Counted from the stretch's first letter, positions 6,866 through 14,785 are shown. The stretch: 27,218 bases of DNA from an uncultured Chlamydiaceae bacterium (GCA_945957185.1 CAMFKA010000001.1:1-27218); one strand, 5' to 3'. The notes: generated by a model not told the origin, from the sequence alone. Translations and numbers: made by a program.

Positions 6866-8473
6866 ATGATGGTATCAGCGAGTGGATTAGCGCAATCTAA
6901 AACCGAAAATCATCATTGGATTGACTCGATACATCCTGCTACAAGTTCCATTTTTGCCCCATTACAAGGGTGTGTTTACGAAAACATTTCTAAAGAGCGT
7001 TTCCAAAAAGTTGATGCCAACGGTAATCGAAAATTTTATCAGCTCACTCTGCATACAACAAATCATACTAAGCGTGTTCTTTACATTTATAGTGCTGCAC
7101 TCGAGCTTCTTGGCTTATGCCACGAAGAGTTATCTAGTCGGAAAAGAAAAAACGCTGTCTACGCTTATGTGAAAGAACAATTAAATAAATTGTCTCCAGA
7201 GTCTCAATGGAAGCTTAGGTTGCTCTATCCAATGTTTCAGAATTACGTGTTGAACGAACCAATTCGGAAGACCCTTCGACCTAGCATCGTCAAACAGTCA
7301 CTGCCTCCCTACAATAAACGGATTCTTATCCAACTTCTCCATGAGGCTGCACATAATACTTCGCGACTTGTGCGTTACAACGCTCTTGCTGGTAATCTGT
7401 CTCTTGAGGAAGCTGTGCTGTGTACAACATTATGGCGACGTGCTGAGGGAATTTTCCGCGCGTTGATAACAAATGAAAATGTCACGATTGTCTCACCTTG
7501 CGGACGACTTGTAGGAAAAGGTACTTATCGCAATACGTTTCAGGTGTTTAATTATTCAGTTGGTCGCACTCAAGTCCATTCCGTGCCCTCTTTAGAAAAC
7601 AAACCAAAAACTCCTGCAGAAAGCCTTCTATATGAGAAGAAAATGGATCACCAAGAACGAGAGATAAAAATTGTCGCTCATATTCACAAGAGGGAGCCGA
7701 AATCTATACCAGGAATCATTAATGCTCCCTTTGCTCTGTTAACTTTTTTAAAACAGGACCTCAAGAGGATTTATCACCATTCAATCGTGACTCAATACGA
7801 CTATTCTCTCTATGACTATTGTCAAAATGCACAAATTCCAACACAGGAATTTTCTCGCTTAACAAACGTTTTAAAACAACTTTTTAGTGGGTTAGCTTTC
7901 TTAAAGAAAGTTGGAGTGATTCATGGCGATATTAAGCCGGAGAACATCTTCGTAAAGGGTTCGGGGTTTCGTGTAGTCATTGGAGATTTTGGGGGATCGA
8001 TTTTGAAAGATGAAGTCCAATTAGACCTTAAAAATATCATGCAAACACCGTTTACAGCGCAGTATTTAAGCGATTTTGATTTTATGGGAATGGTAAATGC
8101 AATCATTACAAATTCTAAAGAGACTTGGACGAAAATGGCCTATGCTCACGATCTGTCTGCAATGGCATTGACAGTACTGCAGATGATGACGCGAAAATTG
8201 TACGCTCCAATGACACGTGTTCATAATTCAAAATTCAAAAAAATTTTTAAAAGTCATGTAGAGGACATGGAATTGCCCGCCCACCATTCTTATGCCTCTT
8301 TGCTAGACCTGAGTCAATTTAGCTTCAAGCTCATCCGAAGATTATTAAAAGAAGCCAAAATGGAAAATGACAATTTGATACTTATTTTTAGGCATTGTTT
8401 GCGCTGTGCGCATCAGCAACGCCCTTCTCCTTCAAAAGTGATACACGATTTAAATAGGTTTGGTTTTCACTAA
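6866..8473 (+). CDS. kinase-fold protein 1 of a three-gene paralog cluster
   Basis: A 535-residue protein, probably a Ser/Thr protein kinase. The C-terminal half has the catalytic loop H353-G-D-I-K-P-E-N360 and D374-F-G376, then an alpha-F-like YAHDLSAMALTVLQM and an Arg-Pro near the end (HQQRPS), as in kinase C-lobes. A glycine-loop-like GKGTYRNTF precedes it, but I see no clear beta-3 VAIK lysine; VHSV stands where it would be expected. The first 100 or so residues are a separate region shared with the next two genes (HW at the start, then KFYQL and the LYIYSAALELLGL block). No signal peptide or membrane helix is obvious. I start at the ATG at 6866, with AGGTG upstream; a GTG at 6860 directly follows the PBP2 stop. 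Spacing suggests cotranscription with PBP2. The coding sequence is visibly more A/T-rich than PBP2 (21 G/C in 7801-7860). Confidence 0.8.
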   Translation: MMVSASGLAQSKTENHHWIDSIHPATSSIFAPLQGCVYENISKERFQKVDANGNRKFYQLTLHTTNHTKRVLYIYSAALELLGLCHEELSSRKRKNAVYAYVKEQLNKLSPESQWKLRLLYPMFQNYVLNEPIRKTLRPSIVKQSLPPYNKRILIQLLHEAAHNTSRLVRYNALAGNLSLEEAVLCTTLWRRAEGIFRALITNENVTIVSPCGRLVGKGTYRNTFQVFNYSVGRTQVHSVPSLENKPKTPAESLLYEKKMDHQEREIKIVAHIHKREPKSIPGIINAPFALLTFLKQDLKRIYHHSIVTQYDYSLYDYCQNAQIPTQEFSRLTNVLKQLFSGLAFLKKVGVIHGDIKPENIFVKGSGFRVVIGDFGGSILKDEVQLDLKNIMQTPFTAQYLSDFDFMGMVNAIITNSKETWTKMAYAHDLSAMALTVLQMMTRKLYAPMTRVHNSKFKKIFKSHVEDMELPAHHSYASLLDLSQFSFKLIRRLLKEAKMENDNLILIFRHCLRCAHQQRPSPSKVIHDLNRFGFH

Positions 8474-8497
8474 CCTCCAAAAGAATAAAGGTCCATC

Positions 8498-10150
8498 ATG
8501 AATTTTCATTCCGTACTATCTACACCTCCTGCTGAGCATTCTCACTGGATGCGTGAACTAACGCCATACAAGCAGAAATTATTCAGCCCTCTGGCTGCTT
8601 GTGCATTGAGCTCAATTTCCAAAAAGAAAATAGAAAAGATCGATGAAAATGGTGAGCATAAGTATTTTCCTTTAGACATCTATTCAAGACACCGTCCGGT
8701 TCTGACAATCTATATCTATCAGCAAGCGCTACGCTGTTTAGGTATTTCCGTAAAAGCTGCCGAGAAGCACAGAAGAAAACCCAGCTTCTACAATCTCGTT
8801 GTAGGGTCACTCAACAAAATGGACAGAGTAAAAAAAGTAGCTCTGGTATGCTTTTCCGATGTGATTCACAAATGTTATAGACGGGAAGGGATTCCCATAG
8901 TTCTGCTTATGCACTCAACCAGATATTATTTTGGTGAACGACGTATTAATTTTACCAAAAGATGTATTGTAGATATCTTTTGCGAGTTTTATAAATCCGT
9001 TCTTCAAGAATTATGGAATCCAAGAATTGGAATGAATCTTTTAGGGACTAGGCATAGCGCCGAAGTACGTGATACATCCGGAAATTTCTTTGTTGTTCGC
9101 GTGAAAGATAGCGGTAAACTTCAGATGTTTTCGCCGTCCTTAAAGAACATCAATATGGGTGAGTACATGACCGGGCAGTTGGTCTATAGTTTTATGAAAG
9201 AGCGTCACCAATTCCTTATCAGGCAGAAGCTAAAGTTTCCCGAACACGTGAAAATTAATAAGTATCACAATAAAGCCGCAGCAGAGTATATGTGGATTGC
9301 TTATAGAGTTTCAGCTCAATTTTATGGGCACGACAGTTTGAAGCAAAAAATAAAGGGACTTTTTCCTCAGTTACAACCGATACAGCTCGATTACATTGAT
9401 GAACAGAGACATATCATTTATTGGGGCATGACGGTGAGTAAGCAATTAAGAGAACTCAAAACTTGCTCCGGTTTTATCTCAAAATCAAAACTTTGGTATC
9501 TAGACATTCTCAAAGGGTTTCGCGACCTTATTGTCGGATTACAACATTTCCGCAAAAGAAAACTCCTGCATACTCAAATCGACTCGACAACAGTGTTTTT
9601 AGCAAGAAAGCCAAGTTCCTCTTCCTTTAGATTCAAAATAGGAGGATTCGATAATGTCATCGATGCAAAACGAATGAAGTTGGATTTGCGAGATATCACC
9701 GGGACGGGTGATAGATGGGGCTCTTTGTCAGATAACGATTATTTAGCTTTGATGCATGCAGCAGCTAAAGGAGATCTTGAAAGATGGTGTCAAATTCGCT
9801 ATTCCGCTGATTTAGCATCAGCTGCGCTGCTCATGCTGCAATTTTTTGTGAAGGAAGAAATTGTGCGCAAGACTACATTCAACCCAATGATAAAACACGA
9901 TATTAATCAAGTATTGCGAAGCGCCTCTTTAACAGTTGGGAAAGATGTGCAAATTCCTTCACGACTGTTAGATTATCCTGCCATTCTTGTTGCTCTTGAA
10001 CTATCTAGAGGATGGACAATCCACTCTCATCCATTAGTGAAATTGGTTGGTGAATGCATGCGCTCTAATTGGCAGGAGAGACCTTCTCTCGAATCCGTGT
10101 TACAGAGACTCGAGAGTATGATCGCAGAAGAACAATTGACTTATATTTAA
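8498..10150 (+). CDS. predicted pseudokinase, middle paralog of the cluster
   Basis: A 550-residue paralog of the proteins on either side. It keeps the shared N-terminal region (HWMRELTPYKQKLFSPL, then KYFPLDIY and TIYIYQQALRCLGIS) and the C-lobe scaffold (YSADLASAALLMLQF, WQERPS near the end). The catalytic loop, however, reads H358-T-Q-I-D-S-T-T365 where its neighbours have HGDIKxEN, and G383-F-D385 where they have DFG. The catalytic Asp, loop Lys, metal-binding Asn and DFG Asp are all replaced, so phosphotransfer is unlikely. The reading frame is intact over its whole length, which argues for a retained non-catalytic role such as scaffold, decoy or allosteric partner; that role is inference. 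AAAGG precedes the ATG. It starts 24 bases after kinase 1 stops. Confidence 0.78.
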   Translation: MNFHSVLSTPPAEHSHWMRELTPYKQKLFSPLAACALSSISKKKIEKIDENGEHKYFPLDIYSRHRPVLTIYIYQQALRCLGISVKAAEKHRRKPSFYNLVVGSLNKMDRVKKVALVCFSDVIHKCYRREGIPIVLLMHSTRYYFGERRINFTKRCIVDIFCEFYKSVLQELWNPRIGMNLLGTRHSAEVRDTSGNFFVVRVKDSGKLQMFSPSLKNINMGEYMTGQLVYSFMKERHQFLIRQKLKFPEHVKINKYHNKAAAEYMWIAYRVSAQFYGHDSLKQKIKGLFPQLQPIQLDYIDEQRHIIYWGMTVSKQLRELKTCSGFISKSKLWYLDILKGFRDLIVGLQHFRKRKLLHTQIDSTTVFLARKPSSSSFRFKIGGFDNVIDAKRMKLDLRDITGTGDRWGSLSDNDYLALMHAAAKGDLERWCQIRYSADLASAALLMLQFFVKEEIVRKTTFNPMIKHDINQVLRSASLTVGKDVQIPSRLLDYPAILVALELSRGWTIHSHPLVKLVGECMRSNWQERPSLESVLQRLESMIAEEQLTYI

Positions 10151-10167
10151 ATTAAGAGGGAAACGTC

Positions 10168-11781
10168 ATGGCAGCATCAACAAGTTTAGCGACACCAATC
10201 AGTTCTCAAAGGATTTCTTGGTTAGATCTTTGCGCTACACGCAAACGACAGTTTCTTGAACCGTTACAAGCATGTATCTACGATCAGATTTCCCCCGAAA
10301 AAATTGCGAAGACTGATTCAAGGGGCTATAAAAAATATTATCCATTCACTGTTTATACCAGACGGCAATCACACACATTTTATATCTATCAGGCCTCTCT
10401 GACACTACTAGGATTGTCTGTTGACGAAATGAACCGAAAAAAAAACTGTTACTACTACGTATCCAATGGATTAAAAAGGCTGAATGAAGAGAAAAAGTGG
10501 AGATTGAGACTTTTTTATCCGATTTTTAAACAATATTTAAGGCACGAACAGTTTCAGGATGTATGTAAACCGCAAGAAGTGGATCCTAACTTTCTCTCTT
10601 ATAATAAATACAACCTTGTGCGGTTGTTTTTAGGGGCAATAATGCACAGTTCACGGCAGATTCGATCCAGCAAATTGAGCAATCCCGTGACTGATGTAGA
10701 ACAGCTAATATGTACAACCTCTTGGAGACTTCCGGAAGGAATGTTCAATGCAATCGTCACCTATGATGCTGTATCCATTTTTTCCCCTATCGGCACTTTG
10801 AAGGAGTCAGGAAGCTTTTGTAAAGCTTATCGTGTTTTTAATTACACAGAAGGGTGTGTTCAAATCCAACTGAAACCTAATTGTATCGAATTTCCCGAAA
10901 ATGGAGATGACCTTTTTGCCAATGCAAAAAATTTAGAGCACATGAAACGAGGCATTAAAATTACGGAATACCTCTATAAAAAAAGTGCTTCAAAACGCCT
11001 TTATGGAATTGTCGATGCACCCGCAATCTTGGCTTATTCGAAACCTTATTCAGCAACAATCTATCAAGATACCATTACGACCAAATACGATTATCCGCTC
11101 GATGAGTATGTCTTCAATCCTACAATACCATCTTATCAAATATCGAGCATCGTCAGCTGTATCCGGCAATTATTTCATGCGATAACGTATTTGAGAAAAC
11201 ATCACGTTATCCATGGAGACATCAAAATGGAGAATATTCTTGTAAAAGGCACAGCGACTTTTGCTCTCGCTGATTTTGGCGGAGCGATTTTAGAGAGCGA
11301 AGCGGCTCCTAATTTGAATTCAGTCCTTCAAACAACTTTTTCCGACGTCTATGTCAATGGAAATGATTTACTTCAGATAGTTGGCGCGGTAAAAAATAGT
11401 GCTCTCAAGACATGGAGAGAGATATCCTATGCGCGAGATTTAGCTGCCACCGCATTAGTTTGTTTACAGATGGTCGCCAGAAAAGAGATTTTGCCGGAGC
11501 GAACCACTCATCTAACAGCTCTTCATGCTCTCTATGATGGATGTGAAGGGTTTAGCGGTGAAGATGCTGTAAAAAAATTCCCTTCGTTATTGGATTTATC
11601 GCAAATACAACCCACAACAATCGAGTCTGCGTTCAAGAGTGCAGGCATTCGCAACACTTCTCTCATACAACTATTTAAACGTTGTTTGTCCAATAATTAC
11701 CGAATCCGACCGGTGGCTAAATACGCCTCGGCACATTTTACTGCAATTGCGCCTTTAGTGTTGTGTGAGAGCACATTATGA
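10168..11781 (+). CDS. kinase-fold protein 3 of the paralog cluster
   Basis: A 537-residue protein, probably a Ser/Thr protein kinase. The catalytic loop is H349-G-D-I-K-M-E-N356 and DFG is D369-F-G371, followed by Gly as in kinase 1. The alpha-F-like YARDLAATALVCLQM and the terminal IRP are kept. The N-lobe is weak: where kinase 1 has GKGTY this has ESGSF, while QIQLK may supply the beta-3 lysine. The N-terminal region again carries SWLDL, KKYYPFTVY and FYIYQASLTLLGLS. It is closer to kinase 1 than to the middle paralog: both share a TT-W-R-EG segment before the N-lobe and a KTW before alpha-F. AAGAGGG precedes the ATG, 17 bases after gene 2. The stop codon runs straight into a GC-rich inverted repeat that may terminate the operon. 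Confidence 0.8.
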   Translation: MAASTSLATPISSQRISWLDLCATRKRQFLEPLQACIYDQISPEKIAKTDSRGYKKYYPFTVYTRRQSHTFYIYQASLTLLGLSVDEMNRKKNCYYYVSNGLKRLNEEKKWRLRLFYPIFKQYLRHEQFQDVCKPQEVDPNFLSYNKYNLVRLFLGAIMHSSRQIRSSKLSNPVTDVEQLICTTSWRLPEGMFNAIVTYDAVSIFSPIGTLKESGSFCKAYRVFNYTEGCVQIQLKPNCIEFPENGDDLFANAKNLEHMKRGIKITEYLYKKSASKRLYGIVDAPAILAYSKPYSATIYQDTITTKYDYPLDEYVFNPTIPSYQISSIVSCIRQLFHAITYLRKHHVIHGDIKMENILVKGTATFALADFGGAILESEAAPNLNSVLQTTFSDVYVNGNDLLQIVGAVKNSALKTWREISYARDLAATALVCLQMVARKEILPERTTHLTALHALYDGCEGFSGEDAVKKFPSLLDLSQIQPTTIESAFKSAGIRNTSLIQLFKRCLSNNYRIRPVAKYASAHFTAIAPLVLCESTL

Positions 11782-11889
11782 ACAAGGCAACGCGGAGACG
11801 CAGAGGCGCTAAGACGCGGAGTTTTTTTGACTAAAAAGCCCTCCGCGTCCCTGCGTCCCCGCGCCTCCGCGTTGTCTTGCTATTGTTCC
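11780..11889. repeat. GC-rich inverted repeat, copy 1, filling a convergent gap
   Basis: The left arm (11780-11820) and right arm (11841-11888) are inverted copies made of eight-base units such as acgcggag and acgcaggg, with runs of T and A inside. It spans exactly the space between the stop codons of kinase 3 (plus) and the lipoate ligase (minus). Two related copies are at 17293-17547 and 22412-22590. It could act as a bidirectional terminator; that function is inferred from position and hairpin shape. Confidence 0.75.
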
Positions 11890-12600
11890 TTAATATGGGC
11901 AATCTAAAACGTTATTCTGCATACACAATGCCGCTTGAATTGCCATCTGTAGCTCCTTTTTGTCTACACCGGGAAGGTAGTAACTGTTTTTTTGCATTTC
12001 AGCAACGACTTCGTTAGAACGGATAATTTTATACAACCAATCCCAATTCGGCGGAGCAAGAGAGATCGTTCCCTGATGCAAAAAACCATGTCGCGTTCTT
12101 CTCTGGGCACCTCCGGAGACTTTCATTCCATTGCAAACGACATCTAGAACAGTGGCTTTTGTCATGCAAAATCGTCCTAGAGGTCCTTCAGCACGAGTAT
12201 CGTTTTCTAACAACTCTAATTTATCTTTGACAAGACTTTCCAAAGCGTTTTGAATCTTTTTGTTTACGAAACAGTAATTCGTTAATGTATCTGTAGTGTA
12301 GTAAGGGGAGTCGCTTGGTACTAATACGGAAAATGTCATGTCCGTAAAATGACAGATGACACCTCCTCCGGTAGGCCTTCGAGCAATATCGACGCCTAAA
12401 CGGGCGATTTCATCTAAATTTAGGAGATCCTCGGGTTTTACGAAATGACCATAAGTCAAGCTTGGGGATTGCCAAGCATAAAAGCGCAACAAATGTCGGG
12501 GTTGTAACTTTAAATCTGCGAGAAGATCGCTATCGATCTGCATATTTTCGTTGGCGGAAAGAGTTCCGGAATCGAGGGTTTCCCAAAAAATTTTTGTCAT
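11890..12600 (-). CDS. lplA: lipoate-protein ligase A family protein
   Basis: A 236-residue member of the biotin/lipoate ligase fold, which attaches lipoate to E2 and GcvH-type domains of 2-oxoacid dehydrogenases. Motifs include R74-R-P-T-G-G-G80, GMKVSGGAQRR with the likely acyl-adenylate-binding Lys at about 160, and HGFLHQGTISL. It is shorter than E. coli LplA (about 338) and lacks the C-terminal accessory domain, as in chlamydial and archaeal forms. A Cys at about 145 sits near where LipM-type octanoyltransferases carry their catalytic cysteine, so octanoyl transfer is an alternative. The ribosome binding site is poor (AAAGG about 10 bases upstream). It converges on the kinase cluster and diverges from the gene at 12703. 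Confidence 0.85.
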   Translation of the reverse strand: MTKIFWETLDSGTLSANENMQIDSDLLADLKLQPRHLLRFYAWQSPSLTYGHFVKPEDLLNLDEIARLGVDIARRPTGGGVICHFTDMTFSVLVPSDSPYYTTDTLTNYCFVNKKIQNALESLVKDKLELLENDTRAEGPLGRFCMTKATVLDVVCNGMKVSGGAQRRTRHGFLHQGTISLAPPNWDWLYKIIRSNEVVAEMQKNSYYLPGVDKKELQMAIQAALCMQNNVLDCPY

Positions 12601-12666
12601 AAATAGTGCCTTTTACGACATTTTTAGCCCTTTTTTCGATAAAAATCTAGCGGAAATGTATGGGTC

Positions 12667-12675
12667 TGGTATACT
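12667..12675 (+). promoter_or_regulatory. extended -10 promoter for the kinase-like membrane protein
   Basis: TGG followed by TATACT (12670-12675) makes an extended -10 box, 28 bases before the ATG at 12703. No convincing -35 box lies 16-18 bases upstream, which is common for extended -10 promoters. Confidence 0.4.
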
Positions 12676-12702
12676 TGTTTTTCATAATAAAAGGTGTTGT
12701 CG

Positions 12703-13656
12703 ATGAAAAAGCTGACTATATTATTAGGAATTGCCCTCGGATTGTTTATTTTAGGCCGAGTTTATTACCGCGCGACAGATGATTTCAGAATTGGAAATAT
12801 GACGCATGAGCTGGAAAACCGCACAGAATGGGATGCTGCTCCTCTATCTTCAGAAGAGCTGACAAAAGTGCAGCAAATTCTAAAGCAGCCTTACAGCTAT
12901 TTAGGAAAGGGAGCACAATCGTACGCCTTTTTAAGTGAAGACGGGAACTACGTTTTAAAATTTTTCAAGTTTAAACACCTACGACAAGCCGAATGGGTAT
13001 CGTGGATCCCTTCCATTCCTCCCTTTTCAAAATGGGTGGAAGAGGACCGCGAACGTAAAGAAAATAAATTGATCAGCGTCTTCGATGGCTACATGATCGC
13101 TTACAATGAACACCGCAAAGAGAGCGGAATCATCTATCTGCACTTTAACAAGACACAAAATCTGTTTGGCAACGTCACAGTCACCGATAAATTAGGCCTT
13201 ACTCGTCAAATCGACCTCGACCAAGTGATGTTCATCCTTCAACGCAAGGTTAGACCGATGCGCGGTGTCATCATCCAATTGCTAAATGATGGAAAGCCTG
13301 CCGAAGCGATCGCAATGATCAACAAAACCTTCGACCTCTACATGGACGAATATCAGAAAGGGATTTACGACCGTGATCACGGCGTCATGCACAACACCGG
13401 TTACCTCACATTGGATAACGGAGATGTCGTCGCTGTCCACCTCGATGTAGGCAAAATGTCCCGTGAACCAGAAATGAAAAATGTCGACACTTTTGCTCCC
13501 GATTTAGAAAAAGTGGCTCGCAAAATCGACGCTTGGACTGCTCTGAATTACCCTAAATACTACCCGGAAATCTCACAGGCAATGGAAGCGCGCTTATCGC
13601 AAGAGTTCCACCGCCCTTTCACTTTCAAAAATGCTCCGGCAGACTCTAAAAAGTAG
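12703..13656 (+). CDS. membrane-anchored protein with divergent kinase-like fold
   Basis: A 317-residue protein that I cannot name. An N-terminal helix (LTILLGIALGLFILGRVYY, residues 4-22) after two lysines suggests a signal anchor. Next comes a segment that looks like a kinase N-lobe: LGKGAQSYAF at 67-76 as glycine loop and YVLKFFK with K86 as the beta-3 lysine. Around 222-250, YDRDHGVMHNTGYL and VHLDVGK resemble the catalytic loop with its Asn and the metal-binding Asp of aminoglycoside-phosphotransferase-type kinases, though the Asp-Asn spacing is one longer than usual. An ABC1/APH-like phosphotransferase is a guess. AAAGG precedes the ATG at 12703, preferred to the GTG at 12694. comF overlaps its last 26 bases, so the two are translationally linked. 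Confidence 0.7.
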   Translation: MKKLTILLGIALGLFILGRVYYRATDDFRIGNMTHELENRTEWDAAPLSSEELTKVQQILKQPYSYLGKGAQSYAFLSEDGNYVLKFFKFKHLRQAEWVSWIPSIPPFSKWVEEDRERKENKLISVFDGYMIAYNEHRKESGIIYLHFNKTQNLFGNVTVTDKLGLTRQIDLDQVMFILQRKVRPMRGVIIQLLNDGKPAEAIAMINKTFDLYMDEYQKGIYDRDHGVMHNTGYLTLDNGDVVAVHLDVGKMSREPEMKNVDTFAPDLEKVARKIDAWTALNYPKYYPEISQAMEARLSQEFHRPFTFKNAPADSKK

Positions 13657-14374
13657 TTTTAGTGCCCTCTGCAAAGGGATAAACTATTTTGTCTTTGCTC
13701 CGGAATGCCTGGAGTGTCACGCTCTCTTAAGAAACGATGAGCGTGGCTTCTGCGCCTCTTGTTCTACACTCTTCGAAATCATCCCTCACGAAGAGCGGTG
13801 CCGCTATTGCTTCACCGAAATGGAGAATCTTCTCCATCAAGTTTGTGGTGATTGCAAGTTTAAAGATCACCTCGTAACACAAACTGCGGCTGCATGCACG
13901 TATCAAGGCCCTCCGGCGACGATGGTGCGGATGATGAAATATGGAAATATGCCGTGGTTAGCAAAAACCGCTGCTGCGTTTATGGCTGTCCAATGGGTTG
14001 ACCTCGATTGGCCCATGCCGGATTATATCATTCCTGTACCGAGCAATTGGATCCGCCGCTGGGATCGAGGGTACAATCAAGCAGAATTGATCGCAGATGA
14101 ATTAAGCAAAATCATCGGAGCCCCAGTCGCTAAAAACCTGAAGCGAAGAGTCGGCGATTTTAGCCAAGCAGGTTTAGATCGTGAACAAAGGCTGAACCTA
14201 GGAATGGATTCGTTTTACGTCAGGGGAAGCCCCAATTTAGAAGATAAAATTGTCCTTCTGGTCGATGACGTGATGACGACGGGAACAACAATGAAAGTTT
14301 GCGCTGAAGTTGTTAACTCTCAGTTCCCTAGCCAGATTTACACACTGTCGTTCTGCCGCGCTGCCGAAGAATAA
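13631..14374 (+). CDS. comF: ComF family phosphoribosyltransferase
   Basis: A 247-residue ComF/GntX-type protein. Four Cys-x-x-Cys pairs (C26/C29, C41/C44, C57/C60, C72/C75) form the N-terminal zinc region. The C-terminal half is a type I phosphoribosyltransferase domain with the conserved IIPVPSN-RRWDRGYNQAELIA segment and the PRPP loop LLVDDVMTTGTT around D212-D213. ComF family members are linked to DNA uptake and natural transformation in Gram-positives and Haemophilus; the biochemical substrate is uncertain. The gene begins inside the end of the kinase-like membrane protein with no clear ribosome binding site, consistent with translational coupling. Confidence 0.9.
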   Translation: MLRQTLKSSFSALCKGINYFVFAPECLECHALLRNDERGFCASCSTLFEIIPHEERCRYCFTEMENLLHQVCGDCKFKDHLVTQTAAACTYQGPPATMVRMMKYGNMPWLAKTAAAFMAVQWVDLDWPMPDYIIPVPSNWIRRWDRGYNQAELIADELSKIIGAPVAKNLKRRVGDFSQAGLDREQRLNLGMDSFYVRGSPNLEDKIVLLVDDVMTTGTTMKVCAEVVNSQFPSQIYTLSFCRAAEE

Positions 14375-14417
14375 AATAGCTGCAAAATTATAAAAATTTT
14401 TCTTGAACAGAATCTAT

Positions 14418-14451
14418 AAACGATTGAAAATTATCGTTCTATCGTTCTACA
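14418..14451. repeat. short 'atcgttct' repeat
   Basis: aacgat followed by tandem tatcgttc/tatcgttc units on an eight-base period. It matches the 'atcgtt' arms at 25113-25192 and a remnant near 27152. It lies in the 410-base gap after comF (14375-14785), whose other contents are the small minus-strand gene, its terminator and its leader. Confidence 0.5.
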
Positions 14452-14466
14452 TTTGCGTCATCAACT

Positions 14467-14503
14467 CAAAAAAAACTCCACAAAGCAGAGCACTTTGTGG
14501 AGT
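14467..14503 (-). terminator. intrinsic terminator of the 37-residue gene
   Basis: A perfect 11-bp stem (actccacaaag at 14475-14485 against 14493-14503) with a seven-base loop, followed on the minus strand by eight T residues (forward A-run 14468-14475). It lies 20 bases past the stop codon of the small gene and points the same way. No other minus-strand gene is near enough to use it. Confidence 0.9.
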
Positions 14504-14523
14504 CGTCACTGAGAAAAATTAGG

Positions 14524-14637
14524 CTATATTTTACGAGGGGCTTGTGTTGGTGGCAGCTCCTCTTCTCTTCTCGAAACAGCCAAAATAGGCTTCGGCTGCT
14601 TTTTAGCCTTTTTCATATTTTTCTTTTCGTGTCTCAT
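14524..14637 (-). CDS. small basic protein, 37 residues, unrecognised
   Basis: An open frame from ATG at 14637 to TAG at 14524 encodes a 37-residue, lysine-rich, proline-rich peptide beginning MRHEKKNMKKAKKQPKP and ending TQAPRKI. I do not recognise it. The case for a real gene rests on context: AAAGGTGAG sits two bases before the ATG (a strong match to the anti-Shine-Dalgarno), a strong intrinsic terminator lies 20 bases past the stop, and an AT-rich promoter-like region with a 7-bp palindrome lies upstream. Nothing hydrophobic suggests membrane insertion. The basic N-terminal half followed by REEELPP could bind nucleic acid or a partner protein; that is speculation. It is shorter than usual gene-finder limits. 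Confidence 0.6.
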   Translation of the reverse strand: MRHEKKNMKKAKKQPKPILAVSRREEELPPTQAPRKI

Positions 14638-14663
14638 AACTCACCTTTACTTTATTTAAAGTG

Positions 14664-14690
14664 GGAAGGTTAAGTATTACTATACCTTCC
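14664..14690 (-). promoter_or_regulatory. palindrome in leader of the small gene
   Basis: ggaaggt (14664-14670) and accttcc (14684-14690) are exact inverted copies around 13 bases. With the promoter proposed at 14699-14728 the transcript would begin almost at this hairpin, so it could protect the 5' end or act as an operator. With an alternative -10 inside it (TATAGT), it would be an operator over the promoter. Confidence 0.4.
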
Positions 14691-14698
14691 ATAACCTC

Positions 14699-14728
14699 AT
14701 TTTATTTTATTAATTAATAATTGTGTAA
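14699..14728 (-). promoter_or_regulatory. candidate promoter of the small gene
   Basis: On the minus strand TTACAC (14728-14723) and TAAAAT (14704-14699) are 18 bases apart. The region is very AT-rich, so chance matches are possible. Confidence 0.35.
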
Positions 14729-14785
14729 AGAAAAAATTTAAAAATTGTTGTTCATGTAAAAAAATCGCTATGTTATCATGGCGGT

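Noticed and set aside
8498..10150. Decayed kinase pseudogene
   Set aside because: The frame is uninterrupted, has a ribosome binding site and keeps fold-defining residues, so a pseudokinase is the better reading.
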